From contig CM066034.1 of NCBI GenBank assembly GCA_033557465.1, positions 414,634,159-414,698,158 of the forward strand: a DNA stretch of 64,000 nt. The letters are read 5' to 3'. The notes below the pieces were generated by a model, which saw only the letters and a program-made list of their open reading frames with translations, made no database searches and was not told the origin of the DNA. Origin of the DNA: Ichthyophis bannanicus (lineage: Eukaryota > Chordata > Amphibia > Gymnophiona > Ichthyophiidae). Positions within the stretch are counted from its first letter, which is position 1. Each line of letters starts with the position of its first letter. Below are positions 30,308 to 38,363 of this stretch, in pieces. Both the position numbers and the translations under genes were made by a program.

Positions 30308-32557
30308 TCAGAAACCCTGCGGTTGCTGGGTTTGCTGAGCCTGGTGAGAGGTTGGATTCTTCAGACCAGGAGGATGTTTCCTCTGTTTGGGAACATTTGT
30401 ATGATGGGCAGGTGATGAGTAAAACCTTCTCCTATGGGAAGAAAGTTGGGTAGGACATTTCCTACCTACTGGGACAGAAGAAGGTGTAGAACACCACCTA
30501 GGGACAGGCAGATCAGTGGATAACTGAGTAACCTGACGTAAAGACTCCTTGTTGAAGAGGTTCTCTCCAGAACAAGGAGTATGTCCCAGTCTGTGTTGTG
30601 TCCATTTGTCTAAGTCTGAAGCTTGAAGCCAGGCTCTACGTCGTGCTCCTATAGCTATAGCAGAAGTCCTGCTAACAGACTCAAAAGAGTCTAGGGAAGC
30701 ACGAGAAAGAAACCAAGAGATATCCTGGACATGTTTAAGCAATGAGGAATAGTCTGCACTCCTGGGAACTGGAAGAAAAGGAGTCAAGAGATGCAATTTC
30801 TTAGTGACCTCCTCAAGAGATAGACTCATATAAAAAATATATGAGAGAATTCTTGCAGAAAGCATAGATGTCTGGAAGGTTTGATGTCCAAAGGCATCTA
30901 GTGTCCTAGACTCACGACCTGGCGGATAAGAAGAGTGCCTTTTCTTACTCTTTACTCGCCTCATTGCTGATTCCACTACTATGGAATGATGAGGAAGTTG
31001 AGTCTTTTGAAACCCTGGAGAGGGGGGCACTTGATATAGGAGATCAGTTGCTCTGGAGAGTGGGGGTACCCTTAAAGGTGCTTCCCACAGACCTAGGAGG
31101 AGATCCTGCAAGGAATGATGCAAAGGAAGCATTATGTTTTCCTTTGCTTTGGTAGGAACAGAGCTTTGTGCAGGATCATGTCCAGGGATAGGAATGGCAA
31201 GTGATCTTGCTATTTCTAGGAGAAAACTCTGGAAAGAGGGATATCCTACAGGAATTTCCCTTGGATAGGTTAGATCAAAAGAACTAGCCTGAGCACCGAA
31301 GGAGCTATTCAGGTGTATAGGAATAGAAGATCCTGTATGGTGCAGGGTGGTATCTTTAAAGGATGGCTGCTGGTACTGGCTGTGAAGAGCAGCATCCGTC
31401 AGTACATCATTGTCCATGACAGGTATCGACTCCAAGCTTGGTATAGAAAGGAGCAATCCTGTTGAGAAAAGCATGGCAGGAACAGGCCACGATGCTACTG
31501 AGGATACCGGTACCGATGGTGACACCGGTACCAATGTCGGAGCCGAAGGCGACACAGATATTGGAGTAGGCATCAGTGACAGCTCAATGGGTACCGAGGT
31601 AACTGAGAACCTGCAGCTGCTCTTCTCGGTACCAAGCCTACGGTACAGATCGAAGTCGGTACCCATGCATGCCGGTACGTCTGATGAAACAAGCGCAGCA
31701 GGCACAGACTGCAAAGGCAATGTGGACATCGGTACCGGGTTCAGTACCGAGCCGGAAACCGGTGGAAGAAGGCCAACCGGTGGCAACTCAGACGGCATCG
31801 GAGGAACCGGGAGTCGCAGGTCCGAATCATCGGAACTGAGCCTTCGGTACCGGGGGTAGCCGGTACCAAGGCGAGTCGGTACCCAATCCTCCAGACTGGA
31901 AATCGATTCCAGACTCGGCATCGAAGGAAGCGAGTCTATCGATGTACGTCTGGAGGGGACCGATGTCGGAGGTCGTATCGGTGTCGGTACCGATGCCGGA
32001 AAGTCAATCTGGGAGGAAACCATCGGACCCGAAGGTACCGAGGACACTAGATGATCCCTGGTGAGGAGTGTTTCATCTAACACCAGTGCCGGAACCGGGA
32101 TATCGGTACCGCTCGAAGCGGATGCCACCACCGGACACGGCTTACGTATGTTCTGTGAGGGGTGAACCCCAGGAACAACCTTAGACCCCTCATATGCTTT
32201 GGAGACCGAAGACTCCCGCCGGGGTTTTGCCAGTGGGTCCTCGAGGGCAAGGCCGGAGCCGTCTACATGATGTGCATGAGACCTACCACTCGAGGACTGG
32301 CTAGTCTTAATAGACTGTTTGTGGGTTACCTGATCCTGTGTAGAAGAAGAAAGGGAGGGTGCCCCGAGATTGGAGGCGGACCCGGTATCGAGGGAACCCC
32401 GATGTTGAAACTCTCTTCTCACCAGACTGGTGCCCAAATGCTCTGGAAGAAAAAGGTCAGGCCCCAAACAGGATAGACACCGACTTCGGGGGTCTAAAAA
32501 TAAGGTTGTACTGCCACAGTCTGAACATTTCCTGAGGGAAATATGTGGCGGTTCCAT
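30308..32557 (-). CDS. DIRS-3 Gag-like protein, intact frame
   Basis: A 749-residue frame is chosen to start at the ATG at 32557, because the next residues hold the Cys pairs shared with the other DIRS gags (KCSDC and RCLSC at residues 11-14 and 27-30). An earlier start at 32692 adds a 45-residue leader lying in the untranslated region. A long Ser/Pro/Val-rich middle with many SVP and PVP steps follows, then a conserved C-terminal part: SPGFQKTQLPHHSIVVESAM, ESRTLDAFG, and GARRRAWLQASDLDKW. This matches DIRS-1 Gag closely. Gag would package DIRS RNA. It is the only coding gene left in DIRS-3, and its openness over 749 codons suggests recent activity or selection. Confidence 0.85.
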   Translation of the reverse strand: MEPPHISLRKCSDCGSTTLFLDPRSRCLSCLGPDLFLPEHLGTSLVRREFQHRGSLDTGSASNLGAPSLSSSTQDQVTHKQSIKTSQSSSGRSHAHHVDGSGLALEDPLAKPRRESSVSKAYEGSKVVPGVHPSQNIRKPCPVVASASSGTDIPVPALVLDETLLTRDHLVSSVPSGPMVSSQIDFPASVPTPIRPPTSVPSRRTSIDSLPSMPSLESISSLEDWVPTRLGTGYPRYRRLSSDDSDLRLPVPPMPSELPPVGLLPPVSGSVLNPVPMSTLPLQSVPAALVSSDVPACMGTDFDLYRRLGTEKSSCRFSVTSVPIELSLMPTPISVSPSAPTLVPVSPSVPVSSVASWPVPAMLFSTGLLLSIPSLESIPVMDNDVLTDAALHSQYQQPSFKDTTLHHTGSSIPIHLNSSFGAQASSFDLTYPREIPVGYPSFQSFLLEIARSLAIPIPGHDPAQSSVPTKAKENIMLPLHHSLQDLLLGLWEAPLRVPPLSRATDLLYQVPPSPGFQKTQLPHHSIVVESAMRRVKSKKRHSSYPPGRESRTLDAFGHQTFQTSMLSARILSYIFYMSLSLEEVTKKLHLLTPFLPVPRSADYSSLLKHVQDISWFLSRASLDSFESVSRTSAIAIGARRRAWLQASDLDKWTQHRLGHTPCSGENLFNKESLRQVTQLSTDLPVPRWCSTPSSVPVGRKCPTQLSSHRRRFYSSPAHHTNVPKQRKHPPGLKNPTSHQAQQTQQPQGF

Positions 32558-32779
32558 GAAGGAAAAAAGGGGAGGCCTAAGGCCTGAGAACCATGAAGAA
32601 AAAAATGGTCCTTGAAAAAGGAGATTTTCGCAAGAAAAGAAAAGAAAACACCGGTGGTACCGGTGGCGTCGGGAAGACAGCCGCGACCACAAAAAAAACT
32701 AAGAATAAAACAAGAAAAGTTTCTGCGGTGACAGGAGGACGTCCTGCCGGCTCCGCGTAAAAATGAAAACTGAGGAGAG

Positions 32780-32929
32780 GCAGTTGGAAAGGCGGGAAGA
32801 CAGCATGCAGGCGTGGTGGGATGCTTCCAAAAGCTCTTGATTGGATGCTGGGAAGCGTTCAGGCGCAGACTCCGTCGGTACCGACGTACCCATATGTGAA
32901 GACTCATTCTTGCTTGTTCCTGGAGATAA
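32780..32929. repeat. DIRS-3 right inverted terminal repeat
   Basis: This is the inverted partner of 27657-27810, ending GACTCATTCTTGCTTGTTCC and TGGAGATAA. It contains the palindrome TCGGTACCGA at about 32874 and lies directly upstream of the gag frame, so it probably holds the promoter. Confidence 0.9.
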
Positions 32930-33173
32930 GTTTTGTATACTGCCTACGTTTTCTCGTCTTGGTTGCTACGCTTGTCCACGTGGCAGGTGCTGCTTTCTTC
33001 CTGGTGGACTGGCTATCTGTGGGCATACAGGATTAGACGTCCTCCTGTGGGCGGCTGTCCTCCTTGGGGTAGAGAGGCTATGCTCAAGGAGTCAAAAGTT
33101 CCCCCCTGACTGGGCCGGAGCCAGGGCCTGGGGCTTGGGAGCCTTCTGCTTATGAGGGCCTTGCCCATGTCCC

Positions 33174-35041
33174 TTAGCCAGCTGACCCTGCTGGGGAGGT
33201 CTGAAAATGGGGGTAGCTTTTGTAAGCAGCCCCTTTTCTCGGGTAAAAGGGCTTTTTACCCAAGCCCTTCCGTCGGGGAGGGGCAGCGGTCTTCTTGGAG
33301 AGCCTGATCCTCGTTATGAACTCGGACTCCAACTCGGCGGCCTTTTCCATAATGGCTTTGCCAAAGAGGTTCTCCCCTTGGCATGGGACATCAACCAATT
33401 TGTCCTGAACCCATTGCTCGAAGTCGGAAGACTGTAGCCAAGCCTGGCGTCGGGCACCGATGCCTGCTGCGGCTACTTTTGCTGCCGACTTGAAGCCATC
33501 ATAGGCTGCTCGAGTCATGAATTTAGAGCACTCATGGATGGCCTTGGACAGGTTCCTGAACTGCTGTAGGGGTTCCTCGGAGAGCCCAGCTGAGAACCTG
33601 GTGAGTTCCTTCACCAGGTCTCTCAGGTACATGCCCATGTACATCTGGTAGGCCTGGATCTGGCCGATAAGCATCGAGCCCTCATAGCACTTTCTGCCGA
33701 GGGCATCCAAGGTGCGGGTCTCCCTACCCAGGGGCACCAAGGAATGTGTCTTCTGGCTCTTGAGCCGACGCATGGCCAACTCCAGCAACATGGAGTTGGG
33801 CGGCAGCTGTGACTTCTGAAAGCCTGGGCTCCGGAGGACCCAATACATCAAGTCAAGTCACTTGCTCACCACCAGCACCGATGCTGGTGTCTCCCACATA
33901 CGGAGCTGTAGCTGTTCCAGGATGGGTGGGATGGGTACTGTGAGCGATTCCTCGGTGGGGCCTCGTACTGGAGGATTTCTAATTCCTCCATCTGAGGGTC
34001 CTCCTCCGACTCCGTCGGAAATGCGAAAGCTTTTGATATATCCTGCACAAAGTCGAGGAATGCCATATCCTCGGGCAGGGACTGATGCTGGGCTCTGAGG
34101 ATGGCGAGTCTGAGGGGACTCCGTGGTGGCTTTGGGTGTCCAGGGACTCCTTGTCCTCGGTCTCAAACTCCGAGCAGTCGGAGGAAGACTCGAGGGAAGG
34201 GCAGCTTGCGGGCTCAGAGCTGGAGCCCTGCCCACATTCCACGGAGGCCCCATGGCTGGTGCCATGAGCACTAGCCGGGGAAGACCTCAGACCCGTCTAG
34301 CGGGACCCGGAGCAAGACCTAGGCCGAGGATCGACTCGGGGCCATATGGTCTCAAGGATCGGCTTGGCCTCCAAGGAATTCCTCGACATCGAAGGCCCAG
34401 TGGTCTGGGAAGAGGAACCGGCAGTACCGAACAGCAATACCCGCTGCTTGTCCATGAAGGCGGTCAGACTGCGCTCCAGGGCTGCCATCCTGGATTCGAG
34501 TCCAGAAGGCTCCACAGCCGTCGGCGTGGGCACCGAGAAATTCGGGCCTGGTGCCTGTTCCTCTGTGGGGGAGTGCTCAACAAGGATAGGCTCTGGCAAC
34601 CAAGACTGATCTGCGGTCGACTTCTTTCGGACAATCTTGCTATGTCGCTCCTGCTCCGATCCCTTTGACAGTCGTCATGGACTGCGGGACCTGGTCCAGG
34701 ACTTACCAGACCCACCGGAGCCATCTAGAGATGCTGCTTTTGAGGGTTTCTTCTTGTGTTCCTCGCGGGAGACACCCTTTCTGAAAAGCCACAGCGTCAT
34801 CCGGGTCCGCAGTGGCGCCACGGGATTCTGCGGCTTCAGAGGGGGCCTTGGTCTTTGGAGCTAGGGACTTGTCATGCTGCTGCTGACGGCTTTTGAGGGC
34901 CTTGGTGGACATCTTTTTGCACAGATTGCAAGCCATGGGGTCATGGTCCGACCCTAGGCATCATAGGCAGCAGTCATGTGTGTCAGTGAGGGACATTATC
35001 TTGGCACACCAATCACACTTCTTGAAGCCACTGGTAGCCAT
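33174..35041 (-). pseudogene. DIRS-2 gag, frameshifted
   Basis: The ATG at 35041 starts ATSGFKKCDWC, followed by TDTHDCCLRCLG and the CNLCKKM block, the same Cys/His pattern as DIRS-1 Gag. The Ser/Pro-rich middle is spread over several frames (34599-34297, 34271-33858). The C-terminal conserved part is open in 33851-33174 with SPGFQKSQLPPNSMLLELAM, LYMGMYLRDL-like wording, and GARRQAWLQSSDFEQWVQ. At least two frameshifts lie between the start and 33851. Confidence 0.85.
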
Positions 35042-35289
35042 GGGGGAAAAAGTACCCCAGCGAGGTCGAAGAGCTGTGGTGCTGCCGGTTGAATAAAAAA
35101 GGGTGCGAAGGCACCAAAAGGAAAGAAAAAATGAAGGAACCCGACACTCGATGCCGGGGCAGCGGGTTCCGGTGGCAGGAAGAGTACTGGTGCACAACCG
35201 GAGAGAGTTTGAAACTCAGGTAAAAAAAAAAGAACTTTTTCCAGGGGAAAACAGAAAGACATCTGAAGGGCTCCACAGGAAAAAAGGAG

Positions 35290-35451
35290 ACAGAGCAAGA
35301 TGGCATCCTTGGGTGGGAAGGGAACCTACATATGCATGGTGGCACCTCCCAAAGGGTTTCTTTGAAAGCTGGGGAGATGCTTCTGCGAAGGCTCCATTGG
35401 CGCCAACGTCATCCATATGTGAGGACTGACTTCCTGCTTGTTCCCGGAGAA
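35290..35451. repeat. DIRS-2 right terminal repeat
   Basis: Blocks GATGGCATCCTTGGGTGGG, CCCAAAGGGTTTCTTTGAAAG, GGCGCCAACGTC and TATGTGAGGACTGACTTCC match the DIRS-1 right end at 43449-43608. The element ends at about 35451 with TTCCCGGAGAA. Confidence 0.88.
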
Positions 35452-36823
35452 AGATCAATATGTCAGAGGCAGATGTAGAGAGAGAATGGAAAAACAATAG
35501 AAGAGAGAAGAAAGGACAAATGGACAACAGACATGGAGAGTTAGCAGAAGATACGACAAAAGCAGGAGACATGAAGAAAGCAGAAGAGAGAGACTGGGGC
35601 AATTTGTGACTGAAAAACAAAATGCCCAAACAACAAAAGTTAGAAAAAAAGTATTTCATTTTGAGTTTATTAACTGGAATATATCAGCTTTGGGAAATGT
35701 GCAGTGCTGACATCTTTGTGTTTTATTTAGTACAAGAGGAAATTAATTTCTAGTTTTGTTTCTCCAGTGTTGTGGTACATTCCAAGTTTGGCTTTATATT
35801 TCAAAACTGGGATCCCTTGTTCTGTATTTGGTTATGGTCTATGTTTTGCATGTATGACTAAGCTGCGGTATTCTACTGTATTTGTATAGTTTCTGTGTAG
35901 CAGTCCCACTTGTTCTCTTTTCCCAGAGGTAGATGTATTGGTTGAATATCTGCAGTGCTACCTTTTGATAAAGAGTTTGGTGCTATGTGAGTCCTGATAG
36001 TGATGTTATGATATGGCAGGTTTCCTATGGGTTCTAACTGAGCAGGGTTTTGTAGTACTTCCTAATGAACATGGCAGCTGCCACTGGAGGATAGAAATGT
36101 AGAAATCTGATAGCCTCTCTTTCATACACATTTATTTCTATGGGCACAGTGGCACTTAATGCACATTAATGTTTAGTAAGCATGCCCCTAAGACATTGCT
36201 GGAACAAAATAAAAGGCTTGTGAAGAGCTCCTTTGGAAGCCATATAAAATTTTAGATGGGCTGCATATAAATTTTAAAATAAATTAAATTTATGCACAGT
36301 CGATATGCAAATATTTATGCAAATGAGGCCCCACAATAATTCTCTGCACATGGCCCCCACATCACTCTTAGACCACCACTGAGTATTGTGAGTGCTGGGG
36401 GGGGGGGGGAGTCTCACCTGCCTACTACTGCTACCTTTGACTATTCCCAACTCCAGTGCCTTCCCATTCTTTGAATCCTATCCAGTTTCTGCAGATAGTC
36501 ACAGTGGAAGCAGGAAGGAAAGACTCACTCACACGTTGGGGGGGGGGGATTACAAAACTGCAGATAAGAGATTTTAAATTGAGAAACATTATCTGTTTGG
36601 GTATTAATATAAAAATCTGTTCAATCCTGAAAAAAGCCAAACAGTTGTGATCAGGGTTCAGAAGGTTAAGAATGACATCTGAAAAGGCCCCTCTAAACTT
36701 TGAACCATAAGTTTGTACCTAATGTGGCAATGCTTTAATATAATTCTACCTATGACAACAGATATTAGTTGGCAGTACACTTAGCAACCAATATGAAAAT
36801 TATACAATTCAAGGCAATTGCAT
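35452..36823. other. No gene; second copy of an unnamed repeat at 35650-35830
   Basis: Bases 35650-35830 contain AACTGGAATATATCAGC, AATGTGCAGTGCTGACATC and CCAGTGTTGTGGTACATTC, resembling 20455-20680. Poly-G runs lie near 36398-36410 and 36540-36548. No recognisable coding content is present in the remainder. Confidence 0.5.
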
Positions 36824-37860
36824 CACAGTTGTTTTGGGGGATTGGGAAAGTTAGGGAGGTGTTGAGGCAGTTGCTGGGAGTAATTTTTGAATGTGGGGTA
36901 CTGTGCGGGGTATTGTGGCAGTTGTGGGGGAAATGTTTGGGTGTGGAGTCAATTTGCAGAGGTATTTTTTGTGGGTAGGACATTTAACGGGATGGTGGGG
37001 CAGTTGCAAGGATAGTTTTTGGAGGTGGAGCAGTTTGTGGGGCAGTGGGGCAGTTGTTGGGGTGATTGGTTTTTTAGGGGTACGTGTTTCTTGGAAATGG
37101 GGTCACTGTGGGGGTAATTTTTGGGAGTGGAGTAGTTTTTGGGATGCTGGGCAGTTGTGGGGGGTAGTTTATAGGGATAAGGTGGGGAAAGGTGGAGGTG
37201 CAAGTTATTTTTGGTAAGTGATGCTGGAGGGTAGAGGCAGTTGATGGGATAGGGAAGTAGTTTTGTTGGATTGGGACAATTTGAGGAGTGATGGGGGAGT
37301 TGCAGGGGTAATTTTTTGGGGTGGGGTCAATTTGTAGGGGTATTTTTGCAGAGGATATTTTAGATGGGTGGGACAGTTAGCAGGATAATAGGGTGGTTGT
37401 GAGGTAGATTTTGGTTGTGGAGCAGTTTGTGGAGTAGTGGGGTAGTTGTGGGGTGGTTTTTGGAGGTGGGGCCTTTGCTGAGGTGGCTATCTTTGGGTAT
37501 GGGGAGAATTAGCAGTTTGGTGGGGTAGTTGGGGAGTATTTCTTCAAAGAGGTGGTAGCTTGCAGGGTGGTGGGGCAATTCCTGGAATAGCTTTTGGGCA
37601 TGGGGCATTTTGCAGGATGGTGAGAGCAGTTGGAGAAGTACTTTTTGGGGATAGAGAAATGTGCGGGATGGTAGGTAGTTTTGGGGATGGGGCAGTTGGA
37701 GATATTTGGGCATGGGAGGGCAGTTGAGAGGGATAGGTTTTGGGGATGGGGTAGTTTGTGAGATGGTGGGGCAGTTATAGGGGGATATTTTGGGGATGGA
37801 GGAATTTGTGGGGCTACAGGGCAGGTTGCATATGCTAGATTTTGGGGATGGAGGCAGTTA
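36824..37860 (+). repeat. G-rich minisatellite, left part
   Basis: About twenty degenerate units of roughly 50-60 bases follow a pattern like TTTTGGGGATGGGGCAGTTTG then TGGGATGGTGGGGCAGTTG. The array is G-rich on the plus strand, with many GGGG runs that could form quadruplexes. It stops at 37860 where DIRS-1 begins and resumes at 43609. Long minus-strand frames here are artefacts of the skewed composition. Confidence 0.8.
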
Positions 37861-37887
37861 GCGTAGTTACTCACCTGTAACAGGTGT

Positions 37888-38046
37888 TCTCCAGGAGCAG
37901 CAGGAATCAGTCCTCACATATGGGTGACGTCGGCGCCGATGGAGCCCTCGCGGAGCAATTTTCCCCAGCTTTCAAAGAAAGCCTTTGGGAATTGCAGCGC
38001 GCATGCGCGGTCCCCTTCCCGCCCAAGGGTGCCATCTTAGCCAGTC
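37888..38046. repeat. DIRS-1 left inverted terminal repeat
   Basis: TTCTCCAGGAGCAGCAGGAA through GATGACATAG carries TCACATATGGGTGACGTCGG, GGCGCCGATGGAG and GAATTGCAGCGCGCATGCG. It pairs with 43449-43607 over about 159 bases with few mismatches. The 27-base extension before it (37861-37887) is not repeated at the right end but is complemented in the internal region. Confidence 0.93.
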
Positions 38047-38127
38047 AGATGACATAGCTAAAAGACATCATAAAAATTTGCAAAAAAACTAAAGCAGATA
38101 ATTGCAACTCCAAGGGGAGGAGGGAGG

Positions 38128-38228
38128 GTTGTGAGGACTGATTCCTGCTGCTCCTGGAGAACACCTGTTACAGGTGAGTAACTACGCTTTCTCCAGGACC
38201 AAGCAGGAAGTCAGTCCTCACATATGGG
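38128..38228. repeat. DIRS-1 internal complementary region
   Basis: The left half, CTGGAGAACACCTGTTACAG to AACTACGC, is an exact complement of the left tip 37861-37894. The right half, TTCTCCAGGACCAAGCAGG to CACATATGGG, is an exact complement of the right tip 43568-43607. In DIRS elements this region bridges the two ends to form the circular intermediate. The exact match to both own ends indicates a young insertion. Confidence 0.93.
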
Positions 38229-38363
38229 ACTCCCAAGCTTAAGGCTACCGGAGACCCTAAGCACAAAATGAGCTCCCTCTAGCTCAGCAGTACAGAAGGA
38301 AGGAATCTTCGCTGAATTATTACCCACCGGTAGCCCCCATCCGGGATGGAGGGTAGGAGTTGC

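Larger units (their letters stand above)
27631..32929 (-). mobile_element. DIRS-3: gag-only DIRS derivative inserted in the Penelope-like element
   Basis: Terminal repeats lie at 27657-27810 and 32780-32929 in inverted orientation, and a left extension starts GCACAGTTACTTACCTG. An internal complementary region is at 27894-27991. The 3' UTR resembles DIRS-1 up to GGGTAGGAGTTG near 28098. Past that point there is no recombinase, RNase H or RT, only about 2.2 kb of unrelated sequence and then an intact gag frame (32557-30308). Flanks AATAAAG and GTTTTGTATAC rejoin to match the other Penelope arm, so the insertion point is precise and there is no target duplication. Confidence 0.87.
26003..32966. 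mobile_element. Penelope-like palindromic element inserted in DIRS-2
   Basis: A left arm (26003-about 26553) is repeated in inverted form at 27124-27630 and, after the DIRS-3 insertion, at 32930-32966. The outermost part reads GCAACCAAGACGAGAAAACG at left and returns as CGTTTTCTCGTCTTGGTTGC at right. The arms are about 550 bases and over 90 percent alike by eye, with a 570-base spacer (26554-27123). Each arm carries a hammerhead-like core. Hammerhead motifs and inverted partial copies are known for Penelope-like elements. No GIY-YIG or RT frame is present, so it is non-autonomous or truncated. Confidence 0.72.
20681..35451 (-). mobile_element. DIRS-2: decayed DIRS retrotransposon with four nested insertions
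   Basis: The element runs right to left: terminal repeat (35290-35451), gag (35041-33174), RT/RNase H (about 33000-32967, then 26002-24291), tyrosine recombinase (about 24200-23237), 3' UTR, internal complementary region (22158-22252) and a truncated left terminal repeat (20681-20757). It is split by a mariner (20760-22098), an L2 (22253-23063) and a Penelope-like palindrome (26003-32966) which contains DIRS-3. Without these it is about 5.6 kb, close to DIRS-1. The left tip (about 110 bases) is missing, and frameshifts break every gene. Confidence 0.87.

Noticed and set aside
31410..31859. Gly/Thr-rich plus-strand frame of 149 codons
   Set aside because: It is the shadow of the GGTACC-rich part of DIRS-3 gag on the opposite strand.
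36949..37874. Pro/Asn-rich minus-strand frames in the minisatellite
   Set aside because: They follow the tandem repeat composition and contain only low-complexity sequence.
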